A stretch of DNA of 6,832 nt from Burkholderiales bacterium (GCA_011391855.1 JAABPT010000075.1:1-6832); one strand, 5' to 3'. Shown: positions 1 to 6,243, numbered from the stretch's first letter. The notes: generated by a model from the letters alone, not told the origin. Made by a program: numbers and translations.

Positions 1-1
1 C

Positions 2-178
2 TTCGTCACCGCGCGCGACGTGGTGCACGTGGCCTCGGTGCACCAGTACGACGCGAAGGACAAGACCTTCAAGACGGTACCCGGTTCGGGCGGCGTGTCC
101 AGCGCGGCCAACCAGGTGGAAGGGCGTTATGCACTGAGCTGGGCCGACAATATCTGGGCCGACATGCTGGCGGTGTAA
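2..178 (+). CDS. C-terminal end of an unidentified protein (partial)
   Basis: An open frame enters from the left edge and ends at TAA 176-178, giving the last 58 residues of a protein that starts outside the window. The visible tail is mixed and hydrophilic, rich in Val, Ala and Asp, and ends in SWADNIWADMLAV. There is no membrane segment, cysteine motif or recognisable domain signature, and I do not recognise the family. The frame is taken as real because it is free of stops, its third codon positions are G/C-rich as in the rest of the window, and it ends just before a strong hairpin that suits the end of a transcript. It is convergent with the dehydrogenase gene to its right, so it is probably unrelated to the minus-strand genes. 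Confidence 0.65.
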   Translation, partial: FVTARDVVHVASVHQYDAKDKTFKTVPGSGGVSSAANQVEGRYALSWADNIWADMLAV

Positions 179-186
179 CCGCGTGC

Positions 187-218
187 GGCGCCCTCTCCCG
201 CGCCTGGGAGAGGGTGTC
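187..218. terminator. Strong hairpin between convergent genes, probable bidirectional terminator
   Basis: CCCTCTCCC (191-199) pairs perfectly with GGGAGAGGG (206-214) around the 6-base loop GCGCCT. G-C and G-U pairs outside it (187-190 with 215-218) can extend the stem to about 13 pairs. It lies in the 42-bp gap between the stop of the plus-strand gene (178) and the stop of the minus-strand dehydrogenase (221), so one hairpin could end both transcripts. No clear T-run follows on either strand, so it may act with Rho or as a 3'-end stabiliser instead of as a classical intrinsic terminator. From memory, similar CCCTCTCCC...GGGAGAGGG palindromes recur between genes in many GC-rich proteobacteria, so it may also belong to a dispersed repeat family. 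Confidence 0.7.
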
Positions 219-220
219 AA

Positions 221-1303
221 TCAGGCCAGACCGGCGGCCGCGTTGACCTGGGCTGGCGCCACGCCGAGCTTGGCGGCCGCGTCCAGGATCTCCAGCCAGG
301 TGGTGCCGTCCACCGGCACGCCCTCGGCGCTGCGCATCGCTCGCGACGCACGTTCGGCGTCCCCCGCCACCTGCACCGGGCCGAAGCCTTCGCGCGGCGG
401 CGACGCCTGCACCCAGTCGATGAAGGCCAGCGCTTCGCGTTCGAAGGCGCCGCGGTCGGCCACCACCGAAGGGTCGACGAGCACGCTGAACATGCCGTTG
501 AGCACGCGGCGGCGGCGGGTGTCGTCGTTGCGCTGCGTCATGCCGGCGGCCAGCGCGCCGCCGAGCAGTTCGCACATCAGCGCCATGCCGTAGCCCTTGT
601 GCTCGCCGAAGGCAAGCAGCGCGCCGAAGGGTGGCACCACGCCGTAGCGCGCCTCGGTGGTGGGCTGGCCGTGGTCGTCGAGCAGGCAGCCGGGCGGCAC
701 CGGCTCGCCCTTGTTGTGCGCCACGCGCGTCTTGCCCTGGGCGATCGTGCTGGTGGCGAAGTCCAGGATCACCGGCGGCCGGCCGGCCAGCGGCACACCG
801 GCGCAGAAGGGGTTGGTGCCGAAGCGCGCATCGGCGCCGCCATACGGCGCCACGATGCCGCGCGCGATGACGTTCACGAAGTGCAGCGACACCAGCCCGG
901 CGGCTGCCACCTGCTCGGCCCAGGCGCCGATGCGCCCCAGGTGGTGGGCGTTGCCCAAGGCGACGATGCAGCTGCCGTGGGCGAGTGCCCGCTCGATGCC
1001 CAGCGCCATGGCCTCGCGGCCGATGACCTGGCCGAAACCGGCCTGGCCGTCCAGCCGCAGCAGCGCACCGGCGTCGCTGACCACCTGCACATGGGCGTTG
1101 GGCTTCAGGCCGCCTTCCAGGAAGGCTTCGGCATAACGCGGCAGCATGCCGATGCCATGCGAGTCGTGCCCGGTGAGGTTGGCCTCGATCAGGTTGCCGG
1201 CCACGGCCTGCACTTCGTCTTCGCTGCTGCCGAAACCGCGCACCACCCGGCACATGGCCTCGTGCAGTCGGCGCAGGGGAATGACGTGGGTGCTGCTGCG
1301 CAT
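221..1303 (-). CDS. hcxB: YbiC/HcxB-type 2-hydroxyacid dehydrogenase (malate/L-lactate dehydrogenase family)
   Basis: This is a 360-residue cytoplasmic NAD(P)-dependent oxidoreductase of the Ldh_2 (malate/L-lactate/sulfolactate dehydrogenase) family, which interconverts 2-oxo acids and 2-hydroxy acids. Family signatures run in order: GHDSHGIGM at 45-53 (Ser48 and His49 at the active site), HHLGRIG at 120-126, RFGTNPFC at 160-167, DFATSTIAQGKTRVA at 181-195, PPGCLLD at 203-209 and EHKGYGMALMCELLGG at 234-249. As recalled, these match E. coli YbiC (HcxB, a hydroxyphenylpyruvate-type reductase of about 361 aa) nearly word for word, so I place it in that subgroup; the true substrate is not visible. 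The ATG at 1303 is preferred because it puts GHDSHG within one residue of its YbiC position. No strong Shine-Dalgarno sequence is seen. The frame stays open up to a GTG at 1399 that overlaps the mepK stop, but the extra 32 residues are Ala/Pro-rich and have no YbiC counterpart. It is last in the minus-strand run. Confidence 0.9.
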   Translation of the reverse strand: MRSSTHVIPLRRLHEAMCRVVRGFGSSEDEVQAVAGNLIEANLTGHDSHGIGMLPRYAEAFLEGGLKPNAHVQVVSDAGALLRLDGQAGFGQVIGREAMALGIERALAHGSCIVALGNAHHLGRIGAWAEQVAAAGLVSLHFVNVIARGIVAPYGGADARFGTNPFCAGVPLAGRPPVILDFATSTIAQGKTRVAHNKGEPVPPGCLLDDHGQPTTEARYGVVPPFGALLAFGEHKGYGMALMCELLGGALAAGMTQRNDDTRRRRVLNGMFSVLVDPSVVADRGAFEREALAFIDWVQASPPREGFGPVQVAGDAERASRAMRSAEGVPVDGTTWLEILDAAAKLGVAPAQVNAAAGLA

Positions 1304-1395
1304 GGCGGTTTCGACGAGGGGGAAGGCGCCAGATGCTAAGCCCGCCCCCGCCTTGGCGGACCCAGGAACGTGGGCGGCCGGCGGCGCGCGCCGGT
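1304..1395. other. 92-bp GC-rich gap between mepK and the dehydrogenase
   Basis: The gap holds a perfect 12-bp palindrome CGGCGCGCGCCG at 1382-1393, right behind the mepK stop codon. It also has a short CCGC/GGCG inverted repeat near 1350-1360. No T-run follows on the minus strand, and no convincing -35/-10 pair is visible. The palindrome could be a weak 3'-end structure for the transpeptidase-hydrolase transcript, but could equally be a by-product of high GC. Whether the dehydrogenase has its own promoter here cannot be told from sequence. Confidence 0.35.
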
Positions 1396-1953
1396 TCACC
1401 AGTGCCGCACGCGCCCGGTGTCCAGGTGCACGAAATCCTCGCGTGCGTAGTAGCCCACGCCGCCGGCACGCAGCGAGAGTGCAGCGTCGCGCAGGTCGGC
1501 CAGGGCCACGCCGGGCAGCCGCACGTCGATGGCGCGGCCCTCGGTGTGCAAGCTCTTGCTCGCCACGCCGCCGCCGCGCGTCAGCCGCAGGTGCTGGTTG
1601 GTGGCCGGGGCGCGATAGCCGGAAATGATCTGGAACGCCGCCGTGCTGCCCAGCAACTGCCGCACGCGGTGCAGCAGGTCGAACAGCTGCGGGTCCATGG
1701 TGCCGACCTCGCCGCTGTAGTGGTCGCGCAGGAAACGGTTCAACAGGCCCAGCGATTCGGGCACGTAGCGGTCGTGCAAGGCATAGACGAGGTCGAGCTG
1801 CTCGCGCGTGTGGGTGTGCGCCATGGCCAGGTCGCGCGAGCCGCCCAGCGCGGCGCGGGCCGGTGTGGCCAGGCCGGGCACGACGCCGGCGACGGCATAA
1901 GTGGCGGTGTGGCGCAGGAAATGGCGGCGCGGTGTGGTGGGAGGGTGGTTCAT
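1396..1953 (-). CDS. mepK: MepK/YcbK-type peptidoglycan L,D-endopeptidase (DUF882, M15-like), Tat-exported
   Basis: This 185-residue periplasmic murein hydrolase is like E. coli MepK (YcbK, about 182 aa), which cuts peptide cross-links, notably the 3-3 (mDAP-mDAP) links made by L,D-transpeptidases. The N-terminus is a Tat signal: PRRHFLR at 8-14 with twin Arg9-Arg10, a hydrophobic stretch to about 28, and likely cleavage after ARA (32-34). E. coli YcbK is also a Tat substrate. The M15-type zinc motifs are present: SLHTEGRAID (134-143; ligands His136 and Asp143) and DFVHLDTG (173-180; His176). ISGYR at 110-114 is another family signature, and the protein ends in VRHW, typical of the family. 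ATG 1953 overlaps the transpeptidase stop as ATGA and has no strong Shine-Dalgarno sequence, which suggests translational coupling. The frame stays open upstream, but that stretch lies inside the transpeptidase gene and lacks the signal sequence. The ldtD-mepK (ycbB-ycbK) order matches E. coli. Confidence 0.93.
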   Translation of the reverse strand: MNHPPTTPRRHFLRHTATYAVAGVVPGLATPARAALGGSRDLAMAHTHTREQLDLVYALHDRYVPESLGLLNRFLRDHYSGEVGTMDPQLFDLLHRVRQLLGSTAAFQIISGYRAPATNQHLRLTRGGGVASKSLHTEGRAIDVRLPGVALADLRDAALSLRAGGVGYYAREDFVHLDTGRVRHW

Positions 1954-3569
1954 GATGGGCTGGCGGGTCTGGAACGAACTGCCGAGGAGCGCCGCAGCGC
2001 CGCGTCCAGCAGGCGGTCGTGGCCGTAGATGTCGTCGTAGAAATAGGTCCGACCGTCCCTGACGATCACGGTTCCGTAGGTGATGACCACGCGCACCGGG
2101 TCGGTCAGGCGCAACGTGTTCGATCTGCCCGCCGCCATGGCGTCGCGGATGCGCTCCTCGCTCCACTCGGGTTGGCCTTCCAGCACGAAGCGGGCCAACG
2201 CCACCGGGTCCTCCAGGCGGATGCAGCCGTGGCTGAAGTCGCGCCGGTCGCGTTCGAACAATTGCGTGGACGGCGTGTGGTGCAGGTAGATGCTGTCGCT
2301 GTTGGGGAGCACGAACTTGATCTCGCCCAAGGCGTTGCGCGGCCCCGGCCGCTGGCGCAGGCGCTGCCGGCCGGCCAGCACGCCGTCGAGCAGCGCAGGC
2401 GTGAGCGTGGTACTCACGCGGCCGTCGGCGCCGACGAATTCATAGCCCTGACGCACGAAGTGGGCCGGGTCGCGACGCAGCCGCGGCACGAGTTCCTTGC
2501 GGGCGATCGACGCCGGCACGTTCCAGTACGGGCTGAACTCGATAACGCTCAGGTCCTGGTCGAACAGCGGCGTGCGCGTGCCGACCGCCTTGCCGACGAT
2601 CACTTTCATGGTCTGCCGCATCGCGACGCCGTCGTCGTGCACCTCGTAGGAGTTCAGCACGAAAGCCGGGATATTGACGACGATCATGCGCGGCCCGTGC
2701 AGCAACGGTGTCCAGCGCAGCCGCTCCAGCGTCAGCTCGATCTGCCGCACGCGTTCGGCCGGCGCCACCTGCAGCTGCTTCAGCGTGGCGGCACCGACGG
2801 CGCCGTCGTCCTTCAGGCCGTGGCGCTGCTGGAAGCGCTTCACGGCGTCCACCAGCGCCCCCTCGTAGAGTGGCACGGCGACGGTGGTGGCCGACCCTTC
2901 CACCACGGCGGCGGAAGCCGTCAGGTCGCCCAGGGCGACCAGCCGCTGCGCCAACTGCGCCAGCCCGGCATAAGGCTGCCCGGGCTCCAGCTTGGGCGTC
3001 CGGCTTCCCGGCGTGGGCGGCAGCGGCGGCAGGGCCTGGCGCCAAGCCTCGTGGCCGACCAGGGCGCGCTGTGCTGCCAGGGCCTGGCGCAGGTTCTCGT
3101 ACAGCGGCAGGCGCGGCACGGCCTGCCGTTCCGCCTGCTCCAGGCTGCCCGCGGCCAGTGCAGCCCGCAGCGCGCCAGCGGCATCGAAGCCGTCCTGGCG
3201 CGGCAGCGAGACTTTCGGATACACCTGCCGCGGGTCGATGCGGCCGAGGTACAGGTGCAACAGGTAGCGCTCCATCGCCGCCGTGAGCGCCTGCTCCAGC
3301 CCTGCGGCCGCCTCGGGTGCGAGTGGCGGCCCCTGCAGCGCCGACGTCACCCGCTGCCGCAGCGCGTCGGTGCCGTAGTCCTGCGGATCCAGGCCGTGGC
3401 TGGCCGCGCCCGCCAGCCGCTCGACGGCCTGCAGGGCCTGCGCACCGGGCCGGGCGCCTTCGATCCACAGCATGCCGTCGGCGGCTGCGGCTGCGACTGT
3501 GGCGGCCGCACCGCACAAGGCCAGGGCGGCGAACAGGCGCCGAAGCGTCTTCACTCGCAAGCGGGTCAT
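1950..3569 (-). CDS. ldtD: LdtD/YcbB-type L,D-transpeptidase
   Basis: This 539-residue periplasmic enzyme forms 3-3 (mDAP-mDAP) cross-links in peptidoglycan through an active-site cysteine, bypassing penicillin-binding proteins. Visible architecture: a signal sequence at about 1-29 (basic MTRLRVKTLRR, then an Ala-rich core); an N-terminal scaffold region at about 32-200 typical of the YcbB branch; a PG_binding_1 repeat at about 233-268 (VKRFQQRHGLKDDGAVG); then the YkuD catalytic domain from about 290 to 505. That domain holds EFSPYWNVPASIARKE (344-359), the conserved start of the LdtD capping segment, and the catalytic SHGCIRL at 446-452 with Cys449 and His447. E. coli LdtD is longer (615 aa), so the scaffold here is shorter. 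ATG 3569 is chosen because it directly precedes the basic n-region of the signal; the frame is open further upstream but that part overlaps the regulator gene. LALC at 16-19 resembles a lipobox, but Leu at -1 argues against lipidation. The stop overlaps the mepK start. Confidence 0.95.
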   Translation of the reverse strand: MTRLRVKTLRRLFAALALCGAAATVAAAAADGMLWIEGARPGAQALQAVERLAGAASHGLDPQDYGTDALRQRVTSALQGPPLAPEAAAGLEQALTAAMERYLLHLYLGRIDPRQVYPKVSLPRQDGFDAAGALRAALAAGSLEQAERQAVPRLPLYENLRQALAAQRALVGHEAWRQALPPLPPTPGSRTPKLEPGQPYAGLAQLAQRLVALGDLTASAAVVEGSATTVAVPLYEGALVDAVKRFQQRHGLKDDGAVGAATLKQLQVAPAERVRQIELTLERLRWTPLLHGPRMIVVNIPAFVLNSYEVHDDGVAMRQTMKVIVGKAVGTRTPLFDQDLSVIEFSPYWNVPASIARKELVPRLRRDPAHFVRQGYEFVGADGRVSTTLTPALLDGVLAGRQRLRQRPGPRNALGEIKFVLPNSDSIYLHHTPSTQLFERDRRDFSHGCIRLEDPVALARFVLEGQPEWSEERIRDAMAAGRSNTLRLTDPVRVVITYGTVIVRDGRTYFYDDIYGHDRLLDAALRRSSAVRSRPASPS

Positions 3570-3619
3570 ACACGCATTCTGGCAGGCGGCCCGGCACGGC
3601 GCGGCAGCCACCTGGGCAG
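3570..3619. other. 50-bp gap between the regulator and ldtD
   Basis: This short GC-rich spacer lies between the TAG of the FNR-like gene (3620-3622) and the ldtD start. No promoter-like hexamers, T-run terminator or strong Shine-Dalgarno sequence are visible. Co-transcription of regulator, transpeptidase and hydrolase is therefore plausible but not shown. Confidence 0.3.
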
Positions 3620-4348
3620 CTAACGTTCGTCTTCCACGCGCAGCGCGCGCTGCAGGGCGGGGCCGTCGATACGCACGTGGCGCAGGTCCAGCAGTTCGAT
3701 CACGCCCTCGCGCTTGAACTGGCTGATCAACCGGCTGGCGGTTTCGAAGGTGAGGTCGAGCATGGCCCCCATTTCGTCGCGCTGCGGCAGCCAGACCCGC
3801 CCGTCGGCAGCGGCATGCGCCGCCAGCTTTTGCAGCAACTTGAGCAGGCGCCGGCGTGCGGGGCCGGCGGCCAGGTCGGACAGCCAGGCTTCGCTGTCCT
3901 CCAGCGCGCGCTGCCAGCGCACCATCAGCTCCCGCACCAGCGCCGGGGTCTGCCCCGCCAGGCCGTCCACCAGGTGCGCGGGAATGCGGCACAGCTGCAC
4001 GGGCGTGCAGGCGACGGCATCGTCGGCGTAAGGCCGGCGCAGCAGCACTTCCTGGCCGATGAGGTCGCCGCGACCGGCCAGGCGCACGATGCGGCGGTCG
4101 CCGCGCTCGGTGACGCGCTCGAAGCGCACGATGCCCTCGCGCAGCGTGTAGAGCACGGCGCCGCGCGCACCGGCCTCGAACAGCGTCTTGCCGGGCTGCA
4201 GCTGGATGCTGTCGATATGGGCGTGGATGTAGTCCAGACCGGCCTGGTCGAGCGCCCCGAACAGCGAGCGCTTGCGCACGCTGCAGGCCGCGCAGGCCTG
4301 GGCCTGCGGGTGCGGCGTGTCCACGCGGTACAGCGGGATGATGCTCAT
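3620..4348 (-). CDS. CRP/FNR-family transcriptional regulator, FNR-like, with an incomplete cluster-cysteine set
   Basis: This is a 242-residue cytoplasmic DNA-binding regulator. An N-terminal CAAC (Cys19, Cys22) is followed by a cNMP-binding-type beta-roll (about 30-140), a dimerisation helix (about 135-160) and a winged HTH (about 165-235). In the recognition helix, FETASRLISQFKREG (201-215) aligns with E. coli FNR VETISRLLGRFQKSG and keeps the E..SR contact residues (Glu202, Ser205, Arg206), so a TTGAT-N4-ATCAA-like target is predicted. Cys120 (QLCRIP) aligns with FNR Cys122 (MVCEIP). The residue matching FNR Cys29 is Ser28, so only three of four [4Fe-4S] ligands are present by position; Cys114 is a spare nearby cysteine. 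Oxygen or redox sensing is therefore possible but not assured. ATG 4348 is preceded by GAAAGG at about 11 nt. It sits 34 bp behind the cytochrome gene and 50 bp before ldtD, so it may regulate this run or distant genes. Confidence 0.92.
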   Translation of the reverse strand: MSIIPLYRVDTPHPQAQACAACSVRKRSLFGALDQAGLDYIHAHIDSIQLQPGKTLFEAGARGAVLYTLREGIVRFERVTERGDRRIVRLAGRGDLIGQEVLLRRPYADDAVACTPVQLCRIPAHLVDGLAGQTPALVRELMVRWQRALEDSEAWLSDLAAGPARRRLLKLLQKLAAHAAADGRVWLPQRDEMGAMLDLTFETASRLISQFKREGVIELLDLRHVRIDGPALQRALRVEDER

Positions 4349-4383
4349 GGCGTCACGCGCCTTTCGCGCTGCGGGTGCGGCAT
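4345..4383 (-). other. Possible 12-residue coupling mini-ORF between the cytochrome and regulator genes
   Basis: An ATG at 4383-4381 overlaps the cytochrome stop as TGATG. It opens a frame of 12 codons (MPHPQRERRVTP) that ends at TGA 4347-4345, itself overlapping the regulator ATG as ATGA. The frame fills the whole gap, so ribosomes could re-initiate in sequence from the cytochrome to the regulator. The peptide resembles nothing I know, and the arrangement could be chance. Confidence 0.2.
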
Positions 4384-4982
4384 CACTTCAGCCCGCTGAC
4401 ATAGCTGGCCACGGCCTTGATCTCCAGTTCGGTCAGCTTCGCGGCCACGGTGTGCATGACGGCGTTGTCGTTGGTGCGCTCGCGCTTTTCGAACAACTTC
4501 AGTTGGCGCTCGGTATAGCGCGCATGCTGGCCCGCCAGTCGCGGCAGCGTCTCGGTGCCCTGACCCATTTCGCCATGGCAGGAAGAACAGGCCGGCACGC
4601 CCGAATCGGCGTTGCCGCGCAGGTAGATAAAGCGGCCCACCTGCGCCAGTTCGGGGTCGGCCACCGGGTGCGTGCTGGTCGGCTGCTTCTCGAAATAGGC
4701 GCCCAGGGCGGGGAAGTCGGCCGGCACCAGTTCTTCCACCATCGGCTGCATCGTCGGGCTCTTGCGGCGCCCGCTCTTGTAGTCGGCCAGCTGGCGCGCC
4801 ACGTAGGCGGCGTGCTGGCCAGCCAGGCGCGGGAAGACGGGGCTCGAACTCTCGCCTTGCTCGCCGTGGCACATCGAGCATTGGCCCTTGACGATCTCCT
4901 CGGCGCGCGACAGGTCGGCCGACAAGGCAGACAGGTGGGCCCCGGCCAGAGCGACGGCAAACCAGCTGCACAATGGCTTCAT
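4383..4982 (-). CDS. Dihaem cytochrome c4-type protein, secreted
   Basis: This is a 199-residue periplasmic electron carrier of the cytochrome c4 family, with two c-type domains, each binding one covalent haem. A signal peptide occupies about 1-22 (MKPLCSW, hydrophobic core, cleavage near ALSA-D). Haem motifs are CSMCH (Cys35, Cys38, His39) and CSSCH (Cys132, Cys135, His136). Each is followed by the family phrase PRLAGQHA.Y..RQL (51-65 and 147-161), which shows the internal duplication. Likely sixth ligands are Met78 (or Met81) in domain 1 and Met176 in domain 2. Length is normal for c4. ATG 4982 has a weak GAAAGA 8 nt upstream and lies 38 bp behind the transporter stop, so the two genes are probably co-transcribed. 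In this setting it may accept electrons from sulfur oxidation and pass them to a terminal oxidase; c4 proteins also serve general respiration, so the partner is an inference. Confidence 0.94.
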   Translation of the reverse strand: MKPLCSWFAVALAGAHLSALSADLSRAEEIVKGQCSMCHGEQGESSSPVFPRLAGQHAAYVARQLADYKSGRRKSPTMQPMVEELVPADFPALGAYFEKQPTSTHPVADPELAQVGRFIYLRGNADSGVPACSSCHGEMGQGTETLPRLAGQHARYTERQLKLFEKRERTNDNAVMHTVAAKLTELEIKAVASYVSGLK

Positions 4983-5020
4983 GGGCGGGTTCTTTCGGGT
5001 ACGTGGGCGGTGGCGCTGCA

Positions 5021-6142
5021 TTAGGCCGCTGCAGAAGGCGACTGGCCGGCATGCCCGGGCATGGCCTGGTCGAGCGCATGCCCGGCCAGGTGCACCGGGC
5101 GCTGGTCGAGCAGCCGGTCGGTGAGCGCGGCTGCCGCCCACATGCAGCACAGCGTGACCCAGGAGGTGATGGTGAAGACGGCCGCGCCCGACAGGCCGGC
5201 GCCCACGGCGCAGCCGCCGGCCAGCATGCCGCCGAAACCCATGGCCACGGCGCCGACCATGTAGCGCCGCATGCTGGGCCCGCCGCCGAAACCTTCGAGC
5301 TTGAGCTCGCGGAACAGCGCCGCGGCGATGAACGAGCCCAGGAAGACGCCCGGCACCAGGCCGAGGTCGAAGGTGGGCGGCTTGTCGGTGACGAAGAGCA
5401 CGCGCGTCAACACCTCCGACGAGGGCCCGGTGAAGCTCAGCGCCTGGATCGGGTGCGGGTCGAACGAGGCTTGGCCGATGGCGAAGGTGGCCCACCAGGC
5501 GGCGGCAATCGTCAGGCCCACGCCCACGGCGCCGGCCCAGCCCCACACCGGCACGCGCTGGCGCCGTGCCCAGAAGATGGCTGCCGCCAGCCACACCGCG
5601 CCGAAGAGCATGGCGCCGCCGTGGCCGATGCCGGTGCGCGCGATGAGGTCGCGCGAAGCGCCGCCGTCCACCGTCCACCACTCCGAGATCGCCAGCCGCA
5701 TCGGCGACAGCGCACCGGTCCAGGCCGCCTGCGCGCTGACGGCGAAGATCAGGCCCGACAGCACCGAACGCAGGTTGCCCTGCGCCGCCAGCACCAGCAG
5801 CCGGCTGGAACAGCCGCGCGCCAGGATCATGCCCATGCCGAACAGCGCCCCGCCCACCGCCGCGCCGGACAGGCTGCCGCGGGCCGCAATCTGGCGCGCG
5901 TCGCTGGCGTCGAAGGCACCGGCCAGCACCAGCCACTGCGTGGCCAGCACTGCGGTGGCAAAAGCGAACAGCCACACCGTGAGCTTGCCGCCGGTGACGT
6001 TGCGCGAAAACTCGATCACCGCTGAACGCAGGCAGAAGCGTGAACGCTGGGCCAGGAAGCCGAAGGCCAGGCCGATGCCAAGGCCGGCCGCGGCGAAGGT
6101 CCAGTCTTCGCCAATGCGTTCGATCAGGGCTTCAAGACCCAT
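5021..6142 (-). CDS. YeeE/YedE-family transporter (TsuA-like, probable thiosulfate or sulfur-compound uptake)
   Basis: This is a 373-residue polytopic inner-membrane protein with roughly nine or more hydrophobic segments, such as 17-32, 56-77, 91-109, 126-142, 177-192 and 264-277. In the family, thiosulfate is relayed through the membrane by three cysteines (Cys22, Cys91 and Cys293 in the Spirochaeta TsuA structure). Each has a counterpart here in the expected context: Cys37 in RFCLRS, Cys111 in ARGCSSR and Cys311 in AGGCAVGAGLSG. The C-terminal 30 residues are polar and variable. ATG 6142 is chosen because GGAG lies 8 nt upstream; a GTG at 6160 would add six residues without that support. 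Length compares with about 352 aa for E. coli YeeE. It heads the run that follows the sox-dsrE terminator, and its neighbours support a role in moving reduced sulfur, though other members carry different sulfur or selenium species. Confidence 0.92.
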   Translation of the reverse strand: MGLEALIERIGEDWTFAAAGLGIGLAFGFLAQRSRFCLRSAVIEFSRNVTGGKLTVWLFAFATAVLATQWLVLAGAFDASDARQIAARGSLSGAAVGGALFGMGMILARGCSSRLLVLAAQGNLRSVLSGLIFAVSAQAAWTGALSPMRLAISEWWTVDGGASRDLIARTGIGHGGAMLFGAVWLAAAIFWARRQRVPVWGWAGAVGVGLTIAAAWWATFAIGQASFDPHPIQALSFTGPSSEVLTRVLFVTDKPPTFDLGLVPGVFLGSFIAAALFRELKLEGFGGGPSMRRYMVGAVAMGFGGMLAGGCAVGAGLSGAAVFTITSWVTLCCMWAAAALTDRLLDQRPVHLAGHALDQAMPGHAGQSPSAAA

Positions 6143-6160
6143 GCCAGGAGCTCCGCGCAC

Positions 6161-6188
6161 GGTTGGGGCACAAAGGTTGGGGCACGAA
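6161..6188. repeat. 14-bp direct tandem repeat in the transporter 5' region
   Basis: GGTTGGGGCACAAA (6161-6174) is directly followed by GGTTGGGGCACGAA (6175-6188), identical at 13 of 14 positions. On the minus strand the copies lie 19-46 nt upstream of the preferred transporter ATG, just before its ribosome-binding site. They may be a regulator or RNA-binding site, or a slippage duplication. Confidence 0.75.
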
Positions 6189-6243
6189 CAGCACCTCGAT
6201 CTTATTCATTCGTGCATGCGCATATTATGGTTGACTCGGTACG
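6189..6243 (-). promoter_or_regulatory. Candidate promoter region for the transporter run
   Basis: This is a local AT-rich island in otherwise GC-rich DNA. On the minus strand it holds CATAAT (6229-6224), a 5/6 match to a -10 box. The hexamer 17 bp upstream (TGGCCT) matches the -35 consensus poorly and falls inside the preceding terminator, so an activator or another sigma factor might be needed. If used, the start site near 6217 would give a leader of about 75 nt containing the 14-bp repeats. The call rests on position after a terminator, base composition and one hexamer only. Confidence 0.3.

Noticed and set aside
69..1469. Long minus-strand open frame of 466 codons across the dehydrogenase
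   Set aside because: It is an Arg/Ala/Pro-rich shadow in another frame of the dehydrogenase gene, which has complete family motifs in its own frame. High GC removes stops and makes such frames common.
3513..3515. Lipoprotein signal in LdtD (LALC at residues 16-19)
   Set aside because: A lipobox needs a small residue (Gly, Ala or Ser) before the cysteine. Here it is Leu, and a normal Ala-rich signal sequence continues past it.
2019..3623. Plus-strand open frame of 534 codons opposite ldtD
   Set aside because: It is the antisense of a gene with an intact YkuD active site. Its translation is low-complexity, rich in Gln, Arg and His, with no domain pattern.
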